Positions 9,080-17,016 of a DNA stretch of 43,547 nucleotides are shown here, in pieces. Source of the stretch: Lentisphaerae bacterium ADurb.Bin242 (GTDB lineage Bacteria; Verrucomicrobiota; Lentisphaeria; Victivallales; UBA1829); NCBI GenBank assembly GCA_002069785.1, contig MWCA01000051.1:1-43547 (forward strand). Direction: 5' to 3'. The position numbers and the translations under genes were made by a program. Every line of letters begins with the position of its first letter. The stretch's first letter is position 1. The notes below the pieces were generated by a model. The model ran no database searches. It was not told the origin of the DNA and worked only from the letters and a program-made list of their open reading frames with translations.

Positions 9080-9532
9080 TTATTTCTGAGGGTCCTCGTC
9101 CTCTTCTTCCGTCTCTGTGGTTTCTTCCTTTTCCGCTTCCAGGTCAATGACGATCACGTCGATCCGGGGGACCTGCATCCCGGTGATCTTTCCGATCTCG
9201 TCGATCACCGTTTCCTGGATGTTTTTGGCAACATCCGGAATATAAACCCCATAGGAAAGGATGACCTTGACCTCCACTTCCACGGAGTTGTCTCCCATGG
9301 TGATGGAAATCGCCCGGTCGTAGACTTTTTTGCTTCCGACGAATTCGGCAATATTGTCCATCAGCATGTTTCCGGCCAGCCGGACGACTCCCGGGACCGA
9401 GCAGGTGGCCTTCCGGATGATGGCCGCCACCACGCTTTCATGGACTTTCACAATGCCCGAAACCGCAGAAGGAACGAACGTTCCGTCCGGAAAAACGCTG
9501 CGGCTGGTTTTTTCATTTTCAGATTTATTCAT
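9080..9532 (-). CDS. Asp23/Gls24 family envelope stress protein, copy 1
   Basis: 150 residues, soluble. The Asp23 core is clear: GIVKVHESVVAAIIRKATCSVPGVVRLAG, then a strand-rich centre (VEVEVKVILSYGVYIPDVAKNIQETVIDEI) and the closing VPRIDVIVIDLE. The C-terminal ~18 residues are almost all acidic (EKEETTETEEEDEDPQK), an extension the neighbouring copy lacks. GGAGTC lies just upstream of the ATG at 9532. Asp23 proteins form abundant complexes at the membrane in Gram-positive bacteria and belong to an envelope stress response. Here the gene sits between a paralogue and an AmaP-like anchor, downstream of accC, so a structural envelope role is the best guess. Confidence 0.88.
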   Translation of the reverse strand: MNKSENEKTSRSVFPDGTFVPSAVSGIVKVHESVVAAIIRKATCSVPGVVRLAGNMLMDNIAEFVGSKKVYDRAISITMGDNSVEVEVKVILSYGVYIPDVAKNIQETVIDEIGKITGMQVPRIDVIVIDLEAEKEETTETEEEDEDPQK

Positions 9533-9565
9533 GTCAGACTCCAGTTGAACGGGAAGATGCGTGAA

Positions 9566-9994
9566 TCATTTTTCAGCGGCTTCCTGAATATCTTCCATTT
9601 CACGAATGATGACATTGACCCTTTCAACGGTCAATCCGGTCAGGTTATGGATTTCGGCGGAAACGTTTTTCTGAACGTTCGCCGCGATTTCGGGAAGGGA
9701 GACCCCGTAGCAGATGTTGATGGCCAGTTCGATGGCGACGGAGGATTCCTTGATCTCCACCTGGATGGAACGGTCCTGGATCTTCTTGCTTCCGACGAAT
9801 TCGGCAATGTTGTCGACAATGCTGTTGCCGGTGATCCGGGTCACGCCCTCGACGGAGCAGGCCGCTTTGCGGACGATCGTGGCAATGGCGCCGCCGGTGA
9901 TGCGGATGACTCCCCGGGGATGATCCCCCGAAACGATCGCCTCCGGATAAAGAGGTGACCTGGAGGGAAAGGGTTTTGCCTTGGGTTTTGCCAT
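9566..9994 (-). CDS. Asp23/Gls24 family envelope stress protein, copy 2
   Basis: 142 residues. The same Asp23 core as the next gene: GVIRITGGAIATIVRKAACSVEGVTRITG, a block around DNIAEFVGSKKIQDRSI also present in the neighbour, and VERVNVIIREME at the end. The N-terminus is basic and Pro/Ser-rich (MAKPKAKPFPSRSP) instead of acidic at the C-terminus, so the two copies could bind different partners. GGAGA precedes the ATG at 9994. It lies 31 bases after accC and 33 bases before the second copy, so all are probably co-transcribed. The tandem pair looks like a duplication followed by divergence of the tails. Confidence 0.88.
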   Translation of the reverse strand: MAKPKAKPFPSRSPLYPEAIVSGDHPRGVIRITGGAIATIVRKAACSVEGVTRITGNSIVDNIAEFVGSKKIQDRSIQVEIKESSVAIELAINICYGVSLPEIAANVQKNVSAEIHNLTGLTVERVNVIIREMEDIQEAAEK

Positions 9995-10025
9995 GGGAGT
10001 AAGTCTCCTTTTTTACAGGCGGTGC

Positions 10026-11396
10026 TCAGGTTTTAGCCGATTTGACGAAATGCCCGCCTTTGATGACCCGTTCGATGAAACCTGTATCGTAACGTCCTTC
10101 GATGAATTCACGGGTGTCGAGAAGGAACTGGTCAAACGGGATGGTCGTGCTGATCCCCTCGATCATGAATTCGGAAAGGGCGCGGCGGCAGCGGGCGATG
10201 GCTTCTTCACGGGTGTCCCCGTGAACGATCAGTTTGCCGATCATGCTGTCGTAGTGCGGCGGAATCCGGTAGCCGTTGTAAACATGGGAGTCGATGCGCA
10301 CGCCGGGCCCGCCGGGCGGATTGTAGAACGTGATGCGCCCGGGACAGGGGGAAAACCCGTTGTAGGGATTCTCCGCGTTGATCCGGCATTCGATGGCGTG
10401 TCCGTTGAAATTGATGTTTTTCTGCTGGAAAGAGAGTTTTTCACCCGCGGCGATCCGGATCTGCTCCTTGATGATGTCGACTCCCGTAATCATCTCCGTG
10501 ACAGGATGTTCCACCTGGACACGGGTGTTCATCTCCATGAAATAGAACTGTTCGTTCGAGCCGAGCAGAAACTCGATGGTGCCCGCGCTGACGTATTTAA
10601 CCGCCCTGGCGGCCTTGACCGCGGCGTCTCCCATTTTCTTCCGCAGGGAGGGGGAGAGGGCGGGCGAAGGCGATTCCTCGATCAGTTTCTGATGGCGGCG
10701 CTGGAGGCTGCAATCCCGTTCCCCGAGGTGGAGGACATTTCCGAAGGAATCGCCCAGGATCTGAATTTCGATGTGACGGGGATTCTCGATGTATTTTTCG
10801 ATGTAGACTTCCCCGTTTCCGAAGGCGCGTTCGGCTTCGGTCTTTGCCGCATGAAACCCCTGGAGAAGGCTGGCGTCGTTGTGGGCGATGCGCATGCCCC
10901 GTCCGCCGCCGCCGGCGGAGGCCTTGATGATGACCGGATATTTCAGGGTGTGGGCCACCTTGAGGGCTTCGTCCTCGGAGTTGATCAGTCCGGTGCTGCC
11001 GGGGGTGACGGGGACTCCGGCCTTGCGCATGGTCGCCCGGGCGTTTGCCTTGTCGCCCATGGCGCGCATCTGTTCGGCGCCGGGGCCGATGAAGGTGATG
11101 TTGCAGCTTTTGCATACTTCCGCGAAGTGGGCGTTTTCGGAAAGGAATCCGTATCCGGGATGAATCGCGTCGACGTCGCAGATTTCACCGACGCTGATGA
11201 TGCGTTCGATGAGGAGGTAGCTGGAAGTGGAGGGGGGAGCGCCGATGCAGACCGCCTGATCCGCAAGGCGGACCGGCAGACTGTCTTCGTCGGCCTGCGA
11301 GTAGGCAATGACGGTTTTGATCCCCATTTCCTTGCAGGCGCGGATGATGCGGAGCGCAATTTCTCCGCGGTTGGCTATCAGTATTTTATTAAACAT
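10026..11396 (-). CDS. accC: Acetyl-CoA carboxylase, biotin carboxylase subunit
   Basis: 456 residues, the usual length for AccC. It carboxylates biotin on AccB using ATP and bicarbonate in the first step of malonyl-CoA synthesis. It opens with [23 protein letters not shown], has the glycine-rich ATP-grasp loop ([15 protein letters not shown]), the [13 protein letters not shown] block and the metal and catalytic segment [14 protein letters not shown]. The start at 11396 has GGAGTCATC upstream. It follows accB by 26 bases. The carboxyltransferase genes accA and accD are not in the window. All expected motifs look intact. Confidence 0.97.
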   Translation of the reverse strand: MFNKILIANRGEIALRIIRACKEMGIKTVIAYSQADEDSLPVRLADQAVCIGAPPSTSSYLLIERIISVGEICDVDAIHPGYGFLSENAHFAEVCKSCNITFIGPGAEQMRAMGDKANARATMRKAGVPVTPGSTGLINSEDEALKVAHTLKYPVIIKASAGGGGRGMRIAHNDASLLQGFHAAKTEAERAFGNGEVYIEKYIENPRHIEIQILGDSFGNVLHLGERDCSLQRRHQKLIEESPSPALSPSLRKKMGDAAVKAARAVKYVSAGTIEFLLGSNEQFYFMEMNTRVQVEHPVTEMITGVDIIKEQIRIAAGEKLSFQQKNINFNGHAIECRINAENPYNGFSPCPGRITFYNPPGGPGVRIDSHVYNGYRIPPHYDSMIGKLIVHGDTREEAIARCRRALSEFMIEGISTTIPFDQFLLDTREFIEGRYDTGFIERVIKGGHFVKSAKT

Positions 11397-11422
11397 GATG
11401 ACTCCGAAGTCGGTTCAGGAGC

Positions 11423-11911
11423 TTATTCGAGAACAAAAAGCGGCTGTCCGAATTCGACCGGTTCGCCGTTTTCCACCAGGATTTCCTTGATGACGCCGCT
11501 TTTTTCGGATTTGATTTCGTTCATGACTTTCATGGCTTCGATGATGCAGACCGTCTGGTCCGCATCCACCTTGGAGCCGACCTTGATGAATGGTTCGGCG
11601 CCGGGAGTGGCGGAACGGTAAAAAGTCCCGACGATGGGGGACTCGATGATTTTCGACTTGTCGATTTTCGCGGGAGCGGCGGCGGAAGCGGGGACTGCCG
11701 GAGCGGGAGCGGGCGCAGGGGCTACGGCGACAGCGGGGGCGGCCGGAGCCTGAATCACGGGGGCGGAAGGAGCCCCGGCGGTTACGACGGAAGCAGAGCT
11801 GGAAGAACCGCGGCGGATGCACAGATGCATATCTTCGGCTTCGATTTTGAATTCGGTCAGGTCATTTTCGGACATCAGCTTTACGATGTTTTTAATTTCT
11901 TCAATCTTCAT
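11423..11911 (-). CDS. accB: Acetyl-CoA carboxylase biotin carboxyl carrier protein
   Basis: 162 residues. The C-terminal ~75 residues are a biotinyl domain with the attachment motif EAMKVMN, the biotinylated Lys being residue 128. It carries carboxybiotin between AccC and the carboxyltransferase. An Ala/Pro-rich linker of about 45 residues (around 45-85, with repeats of APA and AVAP) joins it to a short N-terminal domain (MKIEEIKNIVKLMSENDLTEF), the usual AccB plan. It lies 3 bases after aroQ and 26 bases before accC. Confidence 0.97.
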   Translation of the reverse strand: MKIEEIKNIVKLMSENDLTEFKIEAEDMHLCIRRGSSSSASVVTAGAPSAPVIQAPAAPAVAVAPAPAPAPAVPASAAAPAKIDKSKIIESPIVGTFYRSATPGAEPFIKVGSKVDADQTVCIIEAMKVMNEIKSEKSGVIKEILVENGEPVEFGQPLFVLE

Positions 11912-11914
11912 CTT

Positions 11915-12379
11915 TCAGCCCTGTTCTTTTTTGTGGTTGTTTTTTATGTGTTTGACCAGCGCGCGCAAGGCCCACTCGTAGCCGTCCGCGCCGAGGCCCG
12001 CGATCTGTCCGATGCAAACCGGAGCAGTCATGGATTCATGCCGGAAAGATTCACGGGCGTGAATATTGCTGAGATGAACTTCAATCGCGGGAAGACGCAC
12101 TCCTTCGATGGCGTCCCGGATCGCAATGCTGGTATGGGTATACGCGGCCGGATTCATGACAATTCCATCGAACTCTTTGGCGGCGGCATCGGCTATCGCA
12201 TCGACAAGGACCCCCTCGTGATTGCTTTGCAGGAAGGAGATTTCCACCTCTAATTCATGCGCGACTGTCCGCAGGCGTGTCTCGATGTCATCAAGGGTCA
12301 CCCTTCCGTATACTTCCACTTTCCTGCGACCCAGCAGTTGCAGGTTTGGCCCGTTCAGAATTAAAATTTTCATGAGCAT
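11915..12379 (-). CDS. aroQ: Type II 3-dehydroquinate dehydratase
   Basis: 154 residues, the normal size of the type II enzyme, which converts 3-dehydroquinate to 3-dehydroshikimate in the shikimate pathway. Visible motifs are [14 protein letters not shown], the active-site Tyr24 in [21 protein letters not shown] and [15 protein letters not shown] with the catalytic His region. Two in-frame starts exist, 12379 and 12373. GGAAG sits 11 bases before 12379, while most family members start at the second ([10 protein letters not shown]), so either may be used. The stop is 3 bases from accB, and the aroQ-accB-accC order is common in bacteria. Confidence 0.96.
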   Translation of the reverse strand: MLMKILILNGPNLQLLGRRKVEVYGRVTLDDIETRLRTVAHELEVEISFLQSNHEGVLVDAIADAAAKEFDGIVMNPAAYTHTSIAIRDAIEGVRLPAIEVHLSNIHARESFRHESMTAPVCIGQIAGLGADGYEWALRALVKHIKNNHKKEQG

Positions 12380-12428
12380 ACTATATCATGCTTCCATGAA
12401 TTTTCCAGAAAAAAATCAAAAACTTCTG

Positions 12429-12458
12429 AAAAACGGGCCCGGAGCGTCTGCCGGAACC
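12429..12458 (-). terminator. Possible terminator after the MtaA/UroD-like gene
   Basis: On the minus strand GG-TT-CCGG, an 8-base loop and CCGG-G-CC form a short GC stem with small bulges, followed by CG and five T. It lies between the 12515 gene and aroQ on the same strand. The stem is weak, so this is tentative. Confidence 0.35.
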
Positions 12459-12514
12459 CTGCTTTCCAAAGACGGGCTGCCCTGGTGATTCCACCCTTGG
12501 TCATGAAGGAAAAA

Positions 12515-13720
12515 TCAACGCTTCAGGACACCGTATTTTTTGCCCGCCTCATAGAGCGCCCTGATGTTTTCGACGGGAGTGCAGGGCGCCAGGTTATTGG
12601 CTGCAATCAGGACGAATCTTCCTCCGGCCAGAACGCCGGATTCGCAAATTTTCCTGACTTCGGCATCGATCTCTTCCGGGGGACCTTCCTTCACCAGCAT
12701 GATGGTCGGTCCTCCGAAAATCTGAATTTCCGGACCCAGTTCCCGGCGGAGGCGTCCGTGATCGACCGGAAATCCGGTGTCAAAGGATTTTGCATGGAAT
12801 TTTTCTTTTAAATATTGAAAATGGTGGGTGGCGTTTCCGCATAAATGGATGCCGATCCCGCTCCCGTCGGAAAATTCATCATACAGCCGTTTCAGGTAAG
12901 GTGCGACAAATTGCTGAAATTCAGCCGGGGAAAGCATGGCAATGGAATCGTCCGCGTAAAAGAACGCGCCGCGATGCGCTTTCAGGGGAATCCCTTGCCG
13001 GTCCCAGTTCCATTCCCGGTGCGCTTTGATCCGGGCGATCAGATTTCTGGTAATATAGTCCATCAGGGCATGGAAGTATTCCGGGTTTTCATACATGTCC
13101 ACCATGCATTCGACCGTTCCCCGCAATTTCAGGGCTACGCTGAAAACGCCGTCGGTTCCGGTGTGCTGGAACCCCGTCGGCGGCTTGACCGGCAATCCCT
13201 GAAATTCATAACCGGCCCGGCAGATTTCCCGGATCCGTTCATACATTTCCAATGCGTTTTTCATGAAATCGCCGCGTCCCAGGAAGGGGTCCGGGTCTTC
13301 CCAGTCGTACAACTGTTTCGGATTTTCCTTGAGAATTTCGGTGGTATCGGGAACATCGGTGGGAGAAAAATAGGTCAGCGGACAGCCGAACCAGCCCTGG
13401 TCGAAAGAGTTCTGGAAATCCATCCGGAGAAGCTGCCATTCCCGTTCCGGGTTTCCCATGATCCGGTCGCAGATCAAGTGATGCCGGCAATAATGATCGT
13501 ATTCCAGCTGACAGCGGATATGCGCCTCCGGACGGGTGAAGAAGTCCCGGAATCCGTAGCCGGTCGAATTGAGTTCCGGATTGCTGAGCAGGTTCCGGAT
13601 ACTGCCGTTGACGGCCACCGGAATGCGCCGGTGTTCATTCTTTTCATAGGCGGCCCACAGTTTTCGCACTTCGTCGTTGTGGCGGTCGAAATCGATGCCG
13701 GGAGACAGATAATAACTCAT
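12515..13720 (-). CDS. UroD-fold methyltransferase-like protein (MtaA/CmuA type)
   Basis: 401 residues, cytoplasmic. The sequence follows the uroporphyrinogen decarboxylase fold late in the protein: YADDSIAMLSPAEFQQFVAPYLKRLYDEF, then IHLCGNATHH, then IQIFGGPTIMLVKEG and a final NLAPCTPVENIRALYE. His292, Cys294 (HLC) and Cys380 match the H-x-C...C zinc set known from corrinoid:coenzyme M methyltransferases such as MtaA; as I recall, haem-pathway UroD lacks this set. So I read it as a zinc-dependent methyl transfer enzyme rather than HemE. The methyl donor is unknown and no corrinoid protein is next to it. AAGGATGG precedes the ATG. It diverges from an AraC gene. Confidence 0.8.
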   Translation of the reverse strand: MSYYLSPGIDFDRHNDEVRKLWAAYEKNEHRRIPVAVNGSIRNLLSNPELNSTGYGFRDFFTRPEAHIRCQLEYDHYCRHHLICDRIMGNPEREWQLLRMDFQNSFDQGWFGCPLTYFSPTDVPDTTEILKENPKQLYDWEDPDPFLGRGDFMKNALEMYERIREICRAGYEFQGLPVKPPTGFQHTGTDGVFSVALKLRGTVECMVDMYENPEYFHALMDYITRNLIARIKAHREWNWDRQGIPLKAHRGAFFYADDSIAMLSPAEFQQFVAPYLKRLYDEFSDGSGIGIHLCGNATHHFQYLKEKFHAKSFDTGFPVDHGRLRRELGPEIQIFGGPTIMLVKEGPPEEIDAEVRKICESGVLAGGRFVLIAANNLAPCTPVENIRALYEAGKKYGVLKR

Positions 13721-13761
13721 TTTTCCATCCTTTTGTTTTGATTTTGCCCATGCCGGGCTAT

Positions 13762-13789
13762 ATTATATACAAATATACCTGATTTTACA
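13762..13789 (-). promoter_or_regulatory. Promoter of the MtaA/UroD-like gene
   Basis: Minus strand TGTAAA (13789-13784), 16 bases, TATAAT (13767-13762). The -10 is perfect and the -35 weak, as expected of an activator-dependent promoter facing an AraC gene. Confidence 0.45.
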
Positions 13790-13829
13790 GAAGAAACTTT
13801 CACAAATCATATCGGCAGAAAAGTATACA

Positions 13830-14723
13830 ATGCGAAAACTGCACATCATGGTTCATGGAACGGATTTCGGATTTCCCCTGCTTTATGCGGGCGGTTTTCA
13901 CAACCGGACGACGGCGATCCGGTTGGGGACCCACTCCCACGGGGAAGGCGTGGAGCTGACCTATGTCCTCAAAGGCAATACCGGATGGCAGCTGGAGGAT
14001 GATGCCCGCAGTCTGTTATTGCAGCCGGGCGGGACACTGAGCATGGTTCAGCCGAACGTTCCGCATTGCGGCGAACAGAATGTCATCCGTCCCTGCTGGC
14101 TGTTCTGGTTTATCGTCGACTGCCGGATCGATGCGGAAAAAGCGGCAACCGGCACGCCTTTCTCGGTCCGGGAGGTCATGAATCTCCGGGAAATTTTGCA
14201 AAAGGCCGGAAATTGCACCGTTCCGGTGGACAGCCATTTCGCTTTTTATGTCCACCGTTTGATTGCGGCTTTGTCGGACACCTCTGGAAATCCATGGAAA
14301 GAGGCGGAAGTCCGCAACCTATTCTCTCTCGTGATGATGAATTGTGCAAGGTTCTTCTCCGCAAACAGCAACCGGCTTGACAAGGACGATTTCGCCCGGA
14401 GGGCAGCCGCCTATATGCAAGGCAGGATCGGCAAACGGTACCGTGTCGGAGAAGCCGCCCGGGAGTGCCGGGTCAGTCCGACGGCCTTCTGCAAACGGTT
14501 CAAACGTGAAACCGGGCAGACTCCGGCCGACTATTTTCAACGGCTGCGACTGACGGAAGCCTGCCGGCAGATTGCCCGGGAACGCATTTCCCTTACGGAA
14601 ATCGCGTATCGTCTGGGGTTTTCTTCCAGTCAGCATTTTTCCAGAGTTTTCAAACAGTATTTCGGTCTTTCTCCGCGGGAATACCGCCGGATTGCCTTGG
14701 GCGGTACTCAAAAACAGTCATGA
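13830..14723 (+). CDS. AraC-family regulator with cupin-type sensing domain
   Basis: 297 residues. The N-terminal ~100 residues look like an AraC cupin: IRLGTHSHGEGVELTYVLKGN, then LLLQPGGTLSMVQPNVPHCGEQN, with the His-rich metal-like motif HSHGE. The C-terminal ~100 residues hold both HTHs: YRVGEAARECRVSPTAFCKRFKRETGQTPADYF, and SLTEIAYRLGFSSSQHFSRVFKQYFGLSPREYRR, which is close to the AraC consensus. AGAAAAG lies before the ATG; an in-frame ATG at 13848 is an alternative. It diverges from the MtaA/UroD-like gene 109 bases away and is its likely regulator. Confidence 0.93.
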   Translation: MRKLHIMVHGTDFGFPLLYAGGFHNRTTAIRLGTHSHGEGVELTYVLKGNTGWQLEDDARSLLLQPGGTLSMVQPNVPHCGEQNVIRPCWLFWFIVDCRIDAEKAATGTPFSVREVMNLREILQKAGNCTVPVDSHFAFYVHRLIAALSDTSGNPWKEAEVRNLFSLVMMNCARFFSANSNRLDKDDFARRAAAYMQGRIGKRYRVGEAARECRVSPTAFCKRFKRETGQTPADYFQRLRLTEACRQIARERISLTEIAYRLGFSSSQHFSRVFKQYFGLSPREYRRIALGGTQKQS

Positions 14724-14755
14724 TATTTATTTTTCCGGAACCGTTTTTTGCAACA

Positions 14756-15805
14756 TTATGCAAGGGCGCCGAATATATAATTGTCATCATATTTTCCGTT
14801 TTGAAAAATAACATGTCCATCGAGAGACAGCGTCGGATGCATGATATCGAAGTCACTGTGCGCGGCGGCATGAATCGTATCCGGGCGCACTCTTCCGCCG
14901 GTATCGTTTCCGAGCGCGATATGGATGCTGTCGACGGCGTGTCCCGCCCCGCCCCATACGCCCCAGTGATACTTTGAAAACGCGTGATCGGTCATGGTAA
15001 CGAACCCGATTTCATCCACCTGGTCGGCACGGGGGTCCGCCGTGTTGATGAACTTTTCAAGTCGTTCGAGTTGTCCGGGAGGCGCGGAATAATCCATCAC
15101 TTTGTTTCCGGAAATTTTCAGGCGCACGGGTTCCGTGTCCAGTTCGCGGAATCCGAATTCATCCCGTCGGACGTAATAGATGTGGCCGTCGACGACCGCC
15201 GTGCCGTTGACCGTTCCGCGCTTCGGGATGACGGCGACTTCGCTGTAGAACGGGACGAGATAGAGCACGTCGGAGATCATATGGATATTTTCGTCGCCGA
15301 TTTCGCAGACCAGATCCGTTCCGGCTTCCGTCGTTATCCTCAGTTCTTTCGAATGACGGATCAGGGCATTGAGAAGCGGAGTCCGTTCCCTTGATTTCAG
15401 AATTTCGGCGCGATTATATTCCCATTCGGTGATGGAATTGGCGCAGCCAAGGAAAAACCGGCGCTGAACTCCACTGTGCGCCTCGTCGCTCAGCTTCGTA
15501 TCCTTCAACAGCCAGGAATACCAGAAACCGAGCGAAAAAGTAATGTCCGAGGCCAGCACCGCCGCTTTGATCGCAGGGATGCCGGCATAAGGCGGGCCGC
15601 CGGTGGGCGCGCCATATAGGCTCAGATCGATGATGAACGGCTTCAGTCCCATTCTCCGGGCGCACAGCCCGAGGAGCGAAGCCGCCGATGCGCCGGCATC
15701 GTCCGTCACCAGACAAACGCTCTCCCCTTCTTTGGCTTTCGCGATGTCAACGAAAAGAAATTCCGCGTTGTCCACGCCCCTCTGGGTGAATTTCGACATG
15801 TCCAT
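14756..15805 (-). CDS. M29 aminopeptidase / NicX-like metalloenzyme
   Basis: 349 residues, cytoplasmic. The overall order resembles the family shared by M29 aminopeptidases (aminopeptidase T) and the ring-opening 2,5-dihydroxypyridine dioxygenase NicX. Evidence is the N-terminal nucleotide-like half (ESVCLVTDDAGASAASLL), the central KELRITTEAGTDLVCEIG, and a metal region with EIGFVTMTDHAFSKYHWG (Glu265), DSIHIALGN (His295) and THIS-type H-S-D at His316 and Asp318. The H-x-D pair fits either branch, so peptidase versus dioxygenase is not settled. GGAGG lies seven bases before the ATG at 15805. It diverges from an AraC gene and converges with another. Confidence 0.68.
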   Translation of the reverse strand: MDMSKFTQRGVDNAEFLFVDIAKAKEGESVCLVTDDAGASAASLLGLCARRMGLKPFIIDLSLYGAPTGGPPYAGIPAIKAAVLASDITFSLGFWYSWLLKDTKLSDEAHSGVQRRFFLGCANSITEWEYNRAEILKSRERTPLLNALIRHSKELRITTEAGTDLVCEIGDENIHMISDVLYLVPFYSEVAVIPKRGTVNGTAVVDGHIYYVRRDEFGFRELDTEPVRLKISGNKVMDYSAPPGQLERLEKFINTADPRADQVDEIGFVTMTDHAFSKYHWGVWGGAGHAVDSIHIALGNDTGGRVRPDTIHAAAHSDFDIMHPTLSLDGHVIFQNGKYDDNYIFGALA

Positions 15806-15849
15806 GGATGCCTCCTTTTGGTTTCTTTCATAATAAAATATACTTTTAT

Positions 15850-15886
15850 TTGAAAAACAACTGGAATCATCCTATATTTCATATAG
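15850..15886 (+). promoter_or_regulatory. AraC promoter with palindrome over the -10 box
   Basis: TTGAAA (15850-15855), 17 bases, TATATT (15873-15878). A perfect inverted repeat, CTATAT-TTC-ATATAG (15872-15886), covers the -10 and the expected start site. It is a candidate operator, or only AT-rich symmetry. A start site near 15885 makes translation from 15889 nearly leaderless and favours the ATG at 15922. Confidence 0.55.
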
Positions 15887-15921
15887 AAATGAATCAAAAA
15901 CATTCTTTTTCAGAGCATTTT

Positions 15922-16824
15922 ATGAAAAAAGCGGATAAAAATTTCCTTTCCGAAAAGTTCTGGGATCGTTTCGCTCCTCCGCGCACCAACGGCTATTCCT
16001 GCTCCGGAACACGGAATTTCAAAGAAATCATGCTCGTTACAAGCTCTTCTTTCCACGCGGATCTTCCCCTGCGCTGCCTCTCGGTGCGTGAATATATTCT
16101 TCTGCCCGGACACCACATACGGCTTCTGCGTCCGAACTATCTTGCGCTGCGGCTGGTACTGGACGGTTCGGAATACATCCGCTACGGGAATTCGGTCTGC
16201 CTGATGGAGCCGGGCGACATGATGATATTCTATCCGATGCACGACTGGGAATACATGACCGGGCCGGACCGTTTCAGCCATAAAATTTCGCTTTGCTTTT
16301 CCGGACCGCTGCTTTTGCCCGCGCTTGAACATTCGAGCCTTGCGGAACGTTTCCATCTCCAAATTCAGGACCCCGCGCCATTTCTGAAAATTTTCAGGGA
16401 ACTTGCGTCCGTCATTCAATCGGAAGAAACCTATGCTCCGGCAGAGAATGCGGCCTTGTCTCTCAAGCTTCTCCAGATGCTTTCCAGCCATTGCGGGAGT
16501 TTCGATCTCCCCTCTCTTCTGCGTGCGTTGAGGCAGTACATCGAACGACATATCGGCGAGGAACTTACACTCGAAAAACTGGCCGCTGAATTCAAGTGCT
16601 CCCCGTCTTCCATCGGACGCCTTTTTCGGAAGAATTTGAATTCGTCCGTACATAAGTACATTGTCCGCAGAAGGATGGAAGAAGCGCTCGAAATGCTTTG
16701 TTTCAGGAACCTTTCAGTCAAGGAGACCGCGGCTCGGCTCGGCTTCCGGTCCCAATTTAATTTTTCGACTGAATTCAAAAAATATCACGGCGCCCCTCCG
16801 AAAGAGTTCCGAAGAACGCCATAA
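15922..16824 (+). CDS. AraC-family transcriptional regulator
   Basis: About 300 residues. The N-terminal part reads as a cupin sensor (LLPGHHIRLLRPNYLALRLVLDGSEYIRYG, then VCLMEPGDMMIFYPMHDWEYM). The C-terminal part is AraC HTH: GEELTLEKLAAEFKCSPSSIGRLFRKNLNSSVHKY and LSVKETAARLGFRSQFNFSTEFKKYHGAPPKEFRR. The start is uncertain: in-frame ATGs lie at 15889, 15922 and 16030, none with a strong Shine-Dalgarno. I prefer 15922 because the promoter at 15850-15878 would start transcription near 15885. It diverges from the M29/NicX-like gene, its probable target. Confidence 0.88.
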   Translation: MKKADKNFLSEKFWDRFAPPRTNGYSCSGTRNFKEIMLVTSSSFHADLPLRCLSVREYILLPGHHIRLLRPNYLALRLVLDGSEYIRYGNSVCLMEPGDMMIFYPMHDWEYMTGPDRFSHKISLCFSGPLLLPALEHSSLAERFHLQIQDPAPFLKIFRELASVIQSEETYAPAENAALSLKLLQMLSSHCGSFDLPSLLRALRQYIERHIGEELTLEKLAAEFKCSPSSIGRLFRKNLNSSVHKYIVRRRMEEALEMLCFRNLSVKETAARLGFRSQFNFSTEFKKYHGAPPKEFRRTP

Positions 16825-16945
16825 GAAACAGAACTCCTCCGGATTTCCAGCTTTTGGGCGGGAGATTTCATGGAACGTCGTTGCATAACAAGACCGATAC
16901 GATCTCTTCCTCGGAAAAAGTTCCATTTTTCTTTTTATTCCGGTA

Positions 16946-16973
16946 TTGACAAAAGAAAAAAAGAGTTTATAAT
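16946..16973 (+). promoter_or_regulatory. Consensus sigma-70 promoter of the LacI/prepilin/DUF4838 operon
   Basis: TTGACA (16946-16951), 16 bases of A-rich spacer, TATAAT (16968-16973): both hexamers are perfect. So strong a promoter suits a tightly repressed operon. Confidence 0.85.
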
Positions 16974-16978
16974 ATTTG

Positions 16979-16992
16979 ATAGAGCGCTCTAT
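16979..16992 (+). promoter_or_regulatory. Probable LacI-family operator overlapping the transcription start
   Basis: A perfect 14-base palindrome, ATAGAGCGCTCTAT, begins six bases after the -10 box, so it covers the expected +1. It has the central CG and even symmetry typical of LacI/GalR operators. The first gene of the operon is itself a LacI regulator, so autorepression is the simple reading. Confidence 0.7.
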
Positions 16993-17016
16993 TCTCAAAG
17001 ACAGGTTGAATCGGAA

